From Lineus longissimus (taxonomy: Eukaryota > Nemertea > Pilidiophora > Heteronemertea > Lineidae), in the NCBI RefSeq assembly GCF_910592395.1, contig NC_088308.1, positions 1,550,001-1,614,000 of the forward strand: DNA of 64,000 bases. The letters are read 5' to 3'. Each line of letters opens with the position of its first letter. Position 1 is the stretch's first letter. The position numbers and the translations under genes were made by a program. Below the pieces are notes generated by a model. The model did not search any database and was not told the origin of the DNA. It saw nothing but the letters and a program-made list of their open reading frames with translations. Positions 1-12,505 of this stretch are shown piece by piece.

Positions 1-160
1 TTAAAAATCGAGGTCAGCAGGGTCAGCAATAAATAGTTTTGAAAGAAATAGTAGTTGGCGCCGATGATATCAGCAATATGGTGGATTTCCGCCCCACCCG
101 TGAGATTTGCTCTCGTCACGTCATGAGCACAATGAACTGCTTGTGAACTGTGCAGAATAT

Positions 161-279
161 GGGTGATATGAATAAAGACTAGGAAATGCTTTTATCTAAA
201 TCTCCATGTACATTTACACTAGGCCTTCCTGTACAAAACCGGAGTAAAAGCATTTGCTAGTCTTTATTCATATCACCCA
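161..279. mobile_element. 119-bp hairpin MITE in satellite monomer 1
   Basis: The ends are inverted repeats of about 34 bp starting GGGTGATATGAATAAAGACT with one mismatch. The inner part also has inverted CTCC/GGAG and TGTAC words, so the whole element can fold into one long hairpin. Monomers 3, 4, 7 and 8 show the empty site (GCAGAATATGTATCGG) and occupied monomers are 121 bp longer, fitting 119 bp plus a 2-bp AT duplication. Other copies in the array are at 1434-1552, 5056-5174 and 6329-6447. Confidence 0.85.
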
Positions 280-952
280 ATGTATCGGCTACCGCTCTCT
301 CCATCATTACCGACGATATGTGCCGGTGCCGGTCGTACTAGGTCGTTTCAATGAAAGAGACGCACGCCACTGCCGCACCGGTACCTGAGAAAACTTGCCG
401 ATTTAGGCAGATTTGCGATGATTGAAACAATACATCTACCTCCTAGTTCATGTATTCTCATATGACAAACCCAGTGGACATATAGCCTGAACTAACATGC
501 AGCGATCGTTAAAACTTATACGTGTGTACCTATTGTATACATCAGATAGCGCTCGAGCGTGCGACTACTGACTATTGGAGTTGCTTGGCGTTAGAAGTAG
601 GAACTAGATATAATTGGACCAATATGTCAACGACCGGCGTACCCCTTTAACCATCCAGGCACCAGTGGTTTTCAATATCCTCCCACGCCTCCCGATATGA
701 CGAAGGAGTATAAAAAGCCTGAAGCTCAGGGTGCCCTTTGACTAATTCTGATTGGAAAAGTCACGGTCCGACACTAATATTTTTTTGCCCCGATGCATCC
801 TCGAAAATACCAGCTGCCGATTCGAACCATCCTCGGTAGTACTCGAACGCTCGGAATCAGTTTGGATGCGGGGTATGATAATGATAATAATGAAAATGTT
901 GACATCTTGTACATGGATGATCAGATAACAAGATGAGGAAGAAGAAAAAAAG

Positions 953-1050
953 AAAAAAGCTGCGGCAGATTCACCGGGAGTCGAACCCGTGACCAGCCGA
1001 TCCACAGTCAAACACTCTTGGCGCTGAACCGTCAAGGCTTTCATGCTGTG
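953..1050 (-). ncRNA. tRNA-like pol III unit inside satellite monomer (representative of eight)
   Basis: Read on the minus strand, this segment has a perfect B-box (GGTTCGACTCC), an A-box-like stretch around GGTTCAGCGCC, a D-arm and anticodon-arm region reminiscent of tRNA-Tyr (GACTGTGGATC), and directly after it T runs (TTTTTTCTTTTTTTC) that could terminate RNA polymerase III. The acceptor stem does not pair well, so it is a tRNA-derived SINE head or relic rather than a functional tRNA. Equivalent copies lie at 2241-2338, 3408-3505, 4575-4672, 5848-5945, 7136-7233, 8303-8400 and 9470-9567. Transcription is inferred, not shown. Confidence 0.65.
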
Positions 1051-4000
1051 TTGGTGATTTTATTCGCCTCTTATATGCGGTATGCAAACGAGCGCGCCGC
1101 AATTGTGACAGGGTCTCGCAGGTGGCAGAGTACTTTGCCGAAATAGTTCCAAGTAATCGTATATTTCGATAGTTGTACAGATTTTTCTCAACATATCGTA
1201 TTTATATACCTCAGTGATATTAATGATTATCTTTGCAGTTGATTTAACGTTTTAATTGCCGTTTTTAAAGTTTTTAAAAATCGAGGTCAGCAGGGTCAGC
1301 AATAAGTAGTTTTGAAAGAAATAGTAGTTGGCGCCGATGATATCAGCAATATGGTGGATTTCCGCCCCACCCGTGAGATTTGCTCTCGTCACGTCATGAG
1401 CACAATGAACTGCTTGTGAACTATGCAGAATATGGGTGATATGAATAAAGACTAGGAAATGCTTTTATCTAAATCTCCATGTACATTTACACTAGGCCTT
1501 CCTGTACAAAACCGGAGTAAAAGCATTTGCTAGTCTTTATTCATATCACCCAATGTATCGGCTACCGCTCTCTCCATCATTACCGACGATATGTGCCGGT
1601 GCCGGTCGTACGAGGTCGTTTCAATGAAAGAGACGCACGCCACTGCCGCACCGGTACCTGAGAAAACTTGCCGATTTAGGCAGATTTGCGATGATTGAAA
1701 CAATACATCTACCTCCTAGTCCATGTATTCTCATATGACAAACCCAGTGGACATATAGCCTGAACTAACATGCAGCGATCGTTAAAACTTATACGTGTGT
1801 ACCTATTGTATACATCAGATAGCGCTCGAGCGTGCGACTACTGACTATTGGAGTTGCTTGGCGTTAGAAGTAGGAACTAGATATAATTGGACCAATATGT
1901 CAACGACCGGCGTACCCCTTTAACCATCCAGGCACCAGTGGTTTTCAATATCCTCCCACGCCTCCCGATATGACGAAGGAGTATAAAAAGCCTGAAGCTC
2001 AGGGTGCCCTTTGACTAATTCTGATTGGAAAAGTCACGGTCCGACACTAATATTTTTTTGCCCCGATGCATCCTCGAAAATACCAGCTGCCGATTCGAAC
2101 CATCCTCGGTAGTACTCGAACGCTCGGAATCAGTATAATATGCTGCAGTTTGGATGCGGGGTATGATAATGATAATAATGAAAATGTTGACATCTTGTAC
2201 ATGGATGATTAGATAACAAGATAAGGAAGAAGAAAAAAAGAAAAAAGCTGCGGCAGATTCACCGGGAGTCGAACCCGTGACCAGCCGATCCACAGTCAAA
2301 CACTCTTGGCGCTGAACCGTCAAGGCTTTCATGCTGTGTTGGTGATTTTATTCGCCTCTTATATGCGGTATGCAAACGAGCGCGCCGCAATTGTGACAGG
2401 GTCTCGCAGGTGGCAGAGTACTTTGCCGAAATAGTTCCAAGTAATCGTATATTTCGATAGTTGTACAGATTTTTCTCAACATATCGTATTTATATACCTC
2501 AGTGATATTAATGATTATCTTTGCAGTTGATTTAACGTTTTAATTGCCGTTTTTAAAGTTTTTAAAAATCGAGGTCAGCAGGGTCAGCAATAAGTAGTTT
2601 TGAAAGAAATAGTAGTTGGCGCCGATGATATCAGCAATATGGTGGATTTCCGCCCCACCCGTGAGATTTGCTCTCGTCACGTCATGAGCACAATGAACTG
2701 CTTGTGAACTATGCAGAATATGTATCGGCTACCGCTCTCTCCATCATTACCGACGATATGTGCCGGTGCCGGTCGTACGAGGTCGTTTCAATGAAAGAGA
2801 CGCACGCCACTGCCGCACCGGTACCTGAGAAAACTTGCCGATTTAGGCAGATTTGCGATGATTGAAACAATACATCTACCTCCTAGTTCATGTATTCTCA
2901 TATGACAAACCCAGTGGACATATAGCCTGAACTAACATGCAGCGATCGTTAAAACTTATACGTGTGTACCTATTGTATACATCAGATAGCGCTCGAGCGT
3001 GCGACTACTGACTATTGGAGTTGCTTAGCGTTAGAAGTAGGAACTAGATATAATTGGACCAATATGTCAACGACCGGCGTACCCCTTTAACCATCCAGGC
3101 ACCAGTGGTTTTCAATATCCTCCCACGCCTCCCGATATGACGAAGGAGTATAAAAAGCCTGAAGCTCAGGGTGCCCTTTGACTAATTCTGATTGGAAAAG
3201 TCACGGTCCGACACTAATATTTTTTTGCCCCGATGCATCCTCGAAAATACCAGCTGCCGATTCGAACCATCCTCGGTAGTACTCGAACGCTCGGAATCAG
3301 TATAATATGCTGCAGTTTGGATGCGGGGTATGATAATGATAATAATGAAAATGTTGACATCTTGTACATGGATGATTAGATAACAAGATGAGGAAGAAGA
3401 AAAAAAGAAAAAAGCTGCGGCAGATTCACCGGGAGTCGAACCCGTGACCAGCCGATCCACAGTCAAACACTCTTGGCGCTGAACCGTCAAGGCTTTCATG
3501 CTGTGTTGGTGATTTTATTCGCCTCTTATATGCGGTATGCAAACGAGCGCGCCGCAATTGTGACAGGGTCTCGCAGGTGGCAGAGTACTTTGCCGAAATA
3601 GTTCCAAGTAATCGTATATTTCGATAGTTGTACAGATTTTTCTCAACATTTCGTATTTATATACCTCAGTGATATTAATGATTATCTTTGCAGTTGATTT
3701 AACGTTTTAATTGCCGTTTTTAAAGTTTTTAAAAATCGAGGTCAGCAGGGTCAGCAATAAATAGTTTTGAAAGAAATAGTAGTTGGCGCCGATGATATCA
3801 GCAATATGGTGGATTTCCGCCCCACCCGTGAGATTTGCTCTCGTCACGTCATGAGCACAATGAACTGCTTGTGAACTATGCAGAATATGTATCGGCTACC
3901 GCTCTCTCCATCATTACCGACGATATGTGCCGGTGCCGGTCGTACGAGGTCGTTTCAATGAAAGAGACGCACGCCACTGCCGCACCGGTACCTGAGAAAA

Positions 4001-7000
4001 CTTGCCGATTTAGGCAGATTTGCGATGATTGAAACAATACATCTACCTCCTAGTTCATGTATTCTCATATGACAAACCCAGTGGACATATAGCCTGAACT
4101 AACATGCAGCGATCGTTAAAACTTATACGTGTGTACCTATTGTATACATCAGATAGCGCTCGAGCGTGCGACTACTGACTATTGGAGTTGCTTGGCGTTA
4201 GAAGTAGGAACTAGATATAATTGGACCAATATGTCAACGACCGGCGTACCCCTTTAACCATCCAGGCACCAGTGGTTTTCAATATCCTCCCACGCCTCCC
4301 GATATGCCGAAGGAGTATAAAAAGCCTGAAGCTCAGGGTGCCCTTTGACTAATTCTGATTGGAAAAGTCACGGTCCGACACTAATATTTTTTTGCCCCGA
4401 TGCATCCTCGAAAATACCAGCTGCCGATTCGAACCATCCTCGGTAGTACTCGAACGCTCGGAATCAGTATAATATGCTGCAGTTTGGATGCGGGGTATGA
4501 TAATGATAATAATGAAAATGTTGACATCTTGTACATGGATGATTAGATAACAAGATAAGGAAGAAGAAAAAAAGAAAAAAGCTGCGGCAGATTCACCGGG
4601 AGTCGAACCCGTGACCAGCCGATCCACAGTCAAACACTCTTGGCGCTGAACCGTCAAGGCTTTCATGCTGTGTTGGTGATTTTATTCGCCTCTTATATGC
4701 GGTATGCAAACGAGCGCGCCGCAATTGTGACAGGGTCTCGCAGGTGGCAGAGTACTTTGCCGAAATAGTTCCAAGTAATCGTATATTTCGATAGTTGTAC
4801 AGATTTTTCTCAACATATCGTATTTATATACCTCAGTGATATTAATGATTATCTTTGCAGTTGATTTAACGTTTTAATTGCCGTTTTTAAAGTTTTTAAA
4901 AATCGAGGTCAGCAGGGTCAGCAATAAATAGTTTTGAAAGAAATAGTAGTTGGCGCCGATGATATCAGCAATATGGTGGATTTCCGCCCCACCCGTGAGA
5001 TTTGCTCTCGTCACGTCATGAGCACAATGAACTGCTTGTGAACTGTGCAGAATATGGGTGATATGAATAAAGACTAGGAAATGCTTTTATCTAAATCTCC
5101 ATGTACATTTACACTAGGCCTTCCTGTACAAAACCGGAGTAAAAGCATTTGCTAGTCTTTATTCATATCACCCAATGTATCGGCTACCGCTCTCTCCATC
5201 ATTACCGACGATATGTGCCGGTGCCGGTCGTACGAGGTCGTTTCAATGAAAGAGACGCACGCCACTGCCGCACCGGTACCTGAGAAAACTTGCCGATTTA
5301 GGCAGATTTGCGATGATTGAAACAATACATCTACCTCCTAGTTCATGTATTCTCATATGACAAACCCAGTGGACATATAGCCTGAACTAACATGCAGCGA
5401 TCGTTAAAACTTATACGTGTGTACCTATTGTATACATCAGATAGCGCTCGAGCGTGCGACTACTGACTATTGGAGTTGCTTGGCGTTAGAAGTAGGAACT
5501 AGATATAATTGGACCAATATGTCAACGACCGGCGTACCCCTTTAACCATCCAGGCACCAGTGGTTTTCAATATCCTCCCACGCCTCCCGATATGCCGAAG
5601 GAGTATAAAAAGCCTGAAGCTCAGGGTGCCCTTTGACTAATTCTGATTGGAAAAGTCACGGTCCGACACTAATATTTTTTTGCCCCGATGCATCCTCGAA
5701 AATACCAGCTGCCGATTCGAACCATCCTCGGTAGTACTCGAACGCTCGGAATCAGTTTGGATGCGGGGTATGATAATGATAATAATGAAAATGTTGACAT
5801 CTTGTACATGGATGATCAGATAACAAGATGAGGAAGAAGAAAAAAAGAAAAAAGCTGCGGCAGATTCACCGGGAGTCGAACCCGTGACCAGCCGATCCAC
5901 AGTCAAACACTCTTGGCGCTGAACCGTCAAGGCTTTCATGCTGTGTTGGTGATTTTATTCGCCTCTTATATGCGGTATGCAAACGAGCGCGCCGCAATTG
6001 TGACAGGGTCTCGCAGGTGGCAGAGTACTTTGCCGAAATAGTTCCAAGTAATCGTATATTTCGATAGTTGTACAGATTTTTCTCAACATATCGTATTTAT
6101 ATACCTCAGTGATATTAATGATTATCTTTGCAGTTGATTTAACGTTTTAATTGCCGTTTTTAAAGTTTTTAAAAATCGAGGTCAGCAGGGTCAGCAATAA
6201 GTAGTTTTGAAAGAAATAGTAGTTGGCGCCGATGATATCAGCAATATGGTGGATTTCCGCCCCACCCGTGAGATTTGCTCTCGTCACGTCATGAGCACAA
6301 TGAACTGCTTGTGAACTATGCAGAATATGGGTGATATGAATAAAGACTAGGAAATGCTTTTATCTAAATCTCCATGTACATTTACACTAGGCCTTCCTGT
6401 ACAAAACCGGAGTAAAAGCATTTGCTAGTCTTTATTCATATCACCCAATGTATCGGCTACCGCTCTCTCCATCATTACCGACGATATGTGCCGGTGCCGG
6501 TCGTACGAGGTCGTTTCAATGAAAGAGACGCACGCCACTGCCGCACCGGTACCTGAGAAAACTTGCCGATTTAGGCAGATTTGCGATGATTGAAACAATA
6601 CATCTACCTCCTAGTCCATGTATTCTCATATGACAAACCCAGTGGACATATAGCCTGAACTAACATGCAGCGATCGTTAAAACTTATACGTGTGTACCTA
6701 TTGTATACATCAGATAGCGCTCGAGCGTGCGACTACTGACTATTGGAGTTGCTTGGCGTTAGAAGTAGGAACTAGATATAATTGGACCAATATGTCAACG
6801 ACCGGCGTACCCCTTTAACCATCCAGGCACCAGTGGTTTTCAATATCCTCCCACGCCTCCCGATATGACGAAGGAGTATAAAAAGCCTGAAGCTCAGGGT
6901 GCCCTTTGACTAATTCTGATTGGAAAAGTCACGGTCCGACACTAATATTTTTTTGCCCCGATGCATCCTCGAAAATACCAGCTGCCGATTCGAACCATCC

Positions 7001-9790
7001 TCGGTAGTACTCGAACGCTCGGAATCAGTATAATATGCTGCAGTTTGGATGCGGGGTATGATAATGATAATAATGAAAATGTTGACATCTTGTACATGGA
7101 TGATTAGATAACAAGATAAGGAAGAAGAAAAAAAGAAAAAAGCTGCGGCAGATTCACCGGGAGTCGAACCCGTGACCAGCCGATCCACAGTCAAACACTC
7201 TTGGCGCTGAACCGTCAAGGCTTTCATGCTGTGTTGGTGATTTTATTCGCCTCTTATATGCGGTATGCAAACGAGCGCGCCGCAATTGTGACAGGGTCTC
7301 GCAGGTGGCAGAGTACTTTGCCGAAATAGTTCCAAGCAATCGTATATTTCGATAGTTGTACAGATTTTTCTCAACATATCGTATTTATATACCTCAGTGA
7401 TATTAATGATTATCTTTGCAGTTGATTTAACGTTTTAATTGCCGTTTTTAAAGTTTTTAAAAATCGAGGTCAGCAGGGTCAGCAATAAGTAGTTTTGAAA
7501 GAAATAGTAGTTGGCGCCGATGATATCAGCAATATGGTGGATTTCCGCCCCACCCGTGAGATTTGCTCTCGTCACGTCATGAGCACAATGAACTGCTTGT
7601 GAACTATGCAGAATATGTATCGGCTACCGCTCTCTCCATCATTACCGACGATATGTGCCGGTGCCGGTCGTACGAGGTCGTTTCAATGAAAGAGACGCAC
7701 GCCACTGCCGCACCGGTACCTGAGAAAACTTGCCGATTTAGGCAGATTTGCGATGATTGAAACAATACATCTACCTCCTAGTTCATGTATTCTCATATGA
7801 CAAACCCAGTGGACATATAGCCTGAACTAACATGCAGCGATCGTTAAAACTTATACGTGTGTACCTATTGTATACATCAGATAGCGCTCGAGCGTGCGAC
7901 TACTGACTATTGGAGTTGCTTAGCGTTAGAAGTAGGAACTAGATATAATTGGACCAATATGTCAACGACCGGCGTACCCCTTTAACCATCCAGGCACCAG
8001 TGGTTTTCAATATCCTCCCACGCCTCCCGATATGACGAAGGAGTATAAAAAGCCTGAAGCTCAGGGTGCCCTTTGACTAATTCTGATTGGAAAAGTCACG
8101 GTCCGACACTAATATTTTTTTGCCCCGATGCATCCTCGAAAATACCAGCTGCCGATTCGAACCATCCTCGGTAGTACTCGAACGCTCGGAATCAGTATAA
8201 TATGCTGCAGTTTGGATGCGGGGTATGATAATGATAATAATGAAAATGTTGACATCTTGTACATGGATGATTAGATAACAAGATGAGGAAGAAGAAAAAA
8301 AGAAAAAAGCTGCGGCAGATTCACCGGGAGTCGAACCCGTGACCAGCCGATCCACAGTCAAACACTCTTGGCGCTGAACCGTCAAGGCTTTCATGCTGTG
8401 TTGGTGATTTTATTCGCCTCTTATATGCGGTATGCAAACGAGCGCGCCGCAATTGTGACAGGGTCTCGCAGGTGGCAGAGTACTTTGCCGAAATAGTTCC
8501 AAGTAATCGTATATTTCGATAGTTGTACAGATTTTTCTCAACATTTCGTATTTATATACCTCAGTGATATTAATGATTATCTTTGCAGTTGATTTAACGT
8601 TTTAATTGCCGTTTTTAAAGTTTTTAAAAATCGAGGTCAGCAGGGTCAGCAATAAATAGTTTTGAAAGAAATAGTAGTTGGCGCCGATGATATCAGCAAT
8701 ATGGTGGATTTCCGCCCCACCCGTGAGATTTGCTCTCGTCACGTCATGAGCACAATGAACTGCTTGTGAACTATGCAGAATATGTATCGGCTACCGCTCT
8801 CTCCATCATTACCGACGATATGTGCCGGTGCCGGTCGTACGAGGTCGTTTCAATGAAAGAGACGCACGCCACTGCCGCACCGGTACCTGAGAAAACTTGC
8901 CGATTTAGGCAGATTTGCGATGATTGAAACAATACATCTACCTCCTAGTTCATGTATTCTCATATGACAAACCCAGTGGACATATAGCCTGAACTAACAT
9001 GCAGCGATCGTTAAAACTTATACGTGTGTACCTATTGTATACATCAGATAGCGCTCGAGCGTGCGACTACTGACTATTGGAGTTGCTTGGCGTTAGAAGT
9101 AGGAACTAGATATAATTGGACCAATATGTCAACGACCGGCGTACCCCTTTAACCATCCAGGCACCAGTGGTTTTCAATATCCTCCCACGCCTCCCGATAT
9201 GACGAAGGAGTATAAAAAGCCTGAAGCTCAGGGTGCCCTTTGACTAATTCTGATTGGAAAAGTCACGGTCCGACACTAATATTTTTTTGCCCCGATGCAT
9301 CCTCGAAAATACCAGCTGCCGATTCGAACCATCCTCGGTAGTACTCGAACGCTCGGAATCAGTATAATATGCTGCAGTTTGGATGCGGGGTATGATAATG
9401 ATAATAATGAAAATGTTGACATCTTGTACATGGATGATTAGATAACAAGATAAGGAAGAAGAAAAAAAGAAAAAAGCTGCGGCAGATTCACCGGGAGTCG
9501 AACCCGTGACCAGCCGATCCACAGTCAAACACTCTTGGCGCTGAACCGTCAAGGCTTTCATGCTGTGTTGGTGATTTTATTCGCCTCTTATATGCGGTAT
9601 GCAAACGAGCGCGCCGCAATTGTGACAGGGTCTCGCAGGTGGCAGAGTACTTTGCCGAAATAGTTCCAAGTAATCGTATATTTCGATAGTTGTACAGATT
9701 TTTCTCAACATATCGTATTTATATACCTCAGTGATATTAATGATTATCTTTGCAGTTGATTTAACGTTTTAATTGCCGTTTTTAAAGTTT

Positions 9791-10180
9791 TTAAAAATCG
9801 AGGTCAGCAGGGTCAGCAATAAATAGTTTTGAAAGAAATAGTAGTTGGCGCCGATGATATCAGCAATATGGTGGATTTCCGCCCCACCCGTGAGATTTGC
9901 TCTCGTCACGTCATGAGCACAATGAACTGCTTGTGAACTATGCAGAATATGTATCGGCTACCGCTCTCTCCATCATTACCGACGATATGTGCCGGTGCCG
10001 GTCGTACGAGGTCGTTTCAATGAAAAAGACTCACGCTAAAAAAGAAAGGAAGAAAAATGGAGAAAACTGCGGCAGATTCACCGGGAATCGATCCCGTGAC
10101 CAGCCGATCCACAGTCAAACACTATTATTTCTCAATCAGTCGTATGGGCGATTTAACGTCCATTGGACAGCCCTCGTCTG
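9791..10180. repeat. Truncated ninth satellite monomer and tRNA-like fragment at array edge
   Basis: Monomer sequence runs from 9791 to about 10027, then changes at AATGAAAAAGACTCACGC. From about 10066 the tRNA-like segment resumes (GGCAGATTCACCGGGAATCG) and ends near 10125. About 600 bp of the monomer between these parts is missing and replaced by a short purine-rich linker, so the array ends in an internally deleted monomer. The B-box here has one change (GGATCGATTCC on the minus strand), suggesting decay at the array edge. Confidence 0.8.
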
Positions 10181-10660
10181 AAGTGATGGACAAGAAAAGC
10201 CAATGCTAGCTGATCAGGCCTCTTTGGGAGACATTTATATGAGTTTGCAATTCATGTCTTACTGGCGATTTAGCGTCCATTGGACGGCAGCGTCCGTCAA
10301 AGAGATAAAGAGAAACCAGATTCAAACAGACTAAAGTATGAGATGTTATATATGGACGATTTAGCGGCCATAATGAATGCTTTTGGAGAAAAGTAGCAGC
10401 GTCCGTGAAAGAGATGCTTAGAGATCTGATTCAAACAGTCAAAGTCTTATGGACGATTTAGCGTCCATTGGATGCTTTTGGAGAAAAGTTACTTCTTTGG
10501 CACCACTTCCTACAGTGTCCGCAACGGACGGCAACGTCGAAGAGACGTAGGCCAGGAAAAACTGATATGAACAGTTTATGGTCTTCACTGGCGATTAAGC
10601 ATCCTTAGGATGCTTTTGAAACCAACACACGATTTTAACGTCCGTTGGTCTTTGGCCGGT
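10140..10660. repeat. Degenerate tandem repeat around GGCGATTTAGCGTCCATTGG
   Basis: The word GGCGATTTAACGTCCATTGG and variants recur near 10146, 10263, 10351, 10451, 10588 and 10630, with accompanying GCGTCCGTSAAAGAGAT and ATTCAAACAG words between them. Spacing is roughly 90-140 bp. The units are too diverged for a clean consensus. No coding sequence is visible. Confidence 0.6.
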
Positions 10661-10792
10661 CCTTGTACCTCTGCGTAAGGTGATGAGCGTTCACATCAGT
10701 CATCGCGGTAAACCTCGTCCGTACGGTTATCCGCAGAAAAAAGCACATGCGCCACTTGTCCTAAATGTTGACTCTGATGCAAAACCACCCCC

Positions 10793-10868
10793 AAGTCCCA
10801 AGGAGCAAAACGACTACGATTTGGAGCAAAACGACTGAGGGCGAAAACGTCATGAAGCGAAACGACCG
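10793..10868. repeat. Short motif repeat (GCGAAACGACC family), copy 1
   Basis: After CAAGTCCCAAGGAGC the word GAGC(A/G)AAACGAC(T/C) or GGGCGAAAACGTC occurs four times at about 18-20 bp spacing. A matching block is at 23464-23516, just upstream of the CISD start codon. Function unknown. Confidence 0.55.
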
Positions 10869-10869
10869 C

Positions 10870-12505
10870 AATTCAAAAATACACATGTAGCACATCCAGG
10901 TGGCAGTTTACGGTAGGGGTAGTCGTGTTGTCACAACCTGTCTTCGGAGGTCAAGACAATAGTCTAGCCAATATTCATGAATGGGATATGCAAACAATAG
11001 CCACGCCTAATGGACATTAGGCAAAACACAATGGGAGGAATAGGAGAATAGTCGCAAATAAACTTGTCTGTCTGACTAAGATAGTGAAATTGCAGCAAAA
11101 CAACAACGAAAAACATTTTAAATCAAATACTAGTGTTGACATTACATTTATTAATTTCCAATCAACCAAGAGACATAAAAAATGCACATATTGAGAAAAA
11201 TACTTTTAGAAATATATTATCAATGAACAGTTTCGAGAAAATTACTATTTGAAAACAGGTAGAACTGGTGCAAGGCAATCCATCTGGCCATCAGAATAGT
11301 CTTTCAAAGCATTTTCAGTCTATGGACTTAGACTCAAGACAACCTTGTTTTACCAATGCCATGGGTATATAAAGGTGGGCCAAAGGCGTCCCACTGCAGC
11401 CCCAAGTGAGTAAGCATGTAGTAGCATGATGAGAATATCACACAAAATGAAGGATAGTTAATGGAAAAAAATTGCACCGAATCCTATGTTTGAAAAATCA
11501 TAAGTTAGAGCTACTTTAAATACTTCACAAATTCAAGATAATGCCTATACATTTCCTAATACGTACACATGTAGTCATACATGTATCTACATCTAAAATC
11601 TAAAAGGTCAGATACACAGTATTTTGAAATAAATTCCCTAGATCCCCCAACTTTGCCGGTTAACGGTATCCCACTACCAGCAGACTCTACGCCTCTAGTG
11701 ACTTTGAACAATCTGTGCCAACAACAACAAAATTTGATTGTGGAACTTGGAAGACCTTTGAGCAGTACAAACAAAATGATGTCACATTTTGAGTCGGTTT
11801 ACAATCATAAATCAATGCTACATGTATGATGAAAAGTACACAACATCAAAAACATGCGAGTTGATTTGGACGGAACTTTCTCTCTGTTATACAAAGTTTA
11901 CAAGTGCTTACAAATTGGTCGCTCCAACCTACTGCATTTTTGTCAACAAATATAAATTCTCTCTTGGTATGTGAATCAAAGTCTGATATGCATTCTCTTT
12001 TAATACATGGTATGATTTGCCAGATGTAAACATTTGGAATTAAAAACTAGAAGTACCCACAGATAGCTTAGGGCCAATACATTTGTATCATAAGAATTTG
12101 GAAAACACCCAACAACGTTCACATAGACATGGGCCCGGGGTTGCTAAATTGGCATTAGCAATAATGCTGATGCCTAATATTAAGGCTACTCATGTAAATT
12201 GAATTTGTTGAAGGAAACAATGCTTAGCTGGGCTAATGCTGCCATTTGTCTCAAACGCTGATTGAGCAAAATAATGTTTTAATCTTCTCAGTGACCAACT
12301 GTTTCGCCTTCTCCAGGAAGGGGTCAGCCTTGGTCACATACCAGTAAATCAATCGGAGGCAGTTACCAGCATCAATTAAAACAAAGTGCCAATCATTCAG
12401 CTGTTGTTAGAGTACACGCATTCAATCAAGAACATGAAAGATTCACAGATAGAAAGTTTTTGAGTGCGTCATTGCTCTGTCTCTATCTCTACTCGTTCAA
12501 TTCTC
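10870..12505. other. Intergenic stretch and likely LRRC45 3' UTR
   Basis: AT-rich sequence without a recognisable gene. The open frames at 11581-11829 and 11556-11774 overlap on opposite strands and resemble nothing I know. For the minus-strand LRRC45 gene, candidate ATTAAA signals lie at 12278-12283 and 11999-12004, so the distal part of this stretch is probably 3' UTR. Confidence 0.5.

Larger units (their letters stand above)
1..9790. repeat. Satellite array, eight full monomers in two 4,895-bp higher-order units
   Basis: Monomers begin (TTAAAAATCGAGGTCAGCAG) at 1, 1274, 2562, 3729, 4896, 6169, 7457 and 8624, so their lengths are 1273, 1288, 1167, 1167, 1273, 1288, 1167, 1167. The length series repeats exactly after four monomers, giving higher-order units 1-4895 and 4896-9790. 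Variants recur at the same place in each unit: TTGCTTAGCG in monomers 3 and 7, CATTTCGTA in 3 and 7, TAGTCCATG in 2 and 6. The 121-bp length step is a hairpin MITE; the 15-bp step is a block containing TATAATATGCTGCAG. I see no credible protein gene in the monomer. The left edge lies outside the window, and collapse or expansion by assembly cannot be excluded. Confidence 0.95.

Noticed and set aside
953-1050. Functional tRNA gene
   Set aside because: B-box is perfect but the acceptor stem does not pair and the T stem has a mismatch; better called tRNA-like.
742-9561. Repeated minus-strand 100-105 codon frames (MKALTVQRQECLTVDRL...)
   Set aside because: They run through the tRNA-like segment and purine tract of each satellite monomer; no domain, low complexity (poly-Phe/Ser/Ile), present only because the monomer is repeated.
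2668-10181. Plus-strand 65-94 codon frames starting MLSSRHEHNELL
   Set aside because: Present only in monomers without the MITE, start at a non-ATG codon, and resemble no protein.
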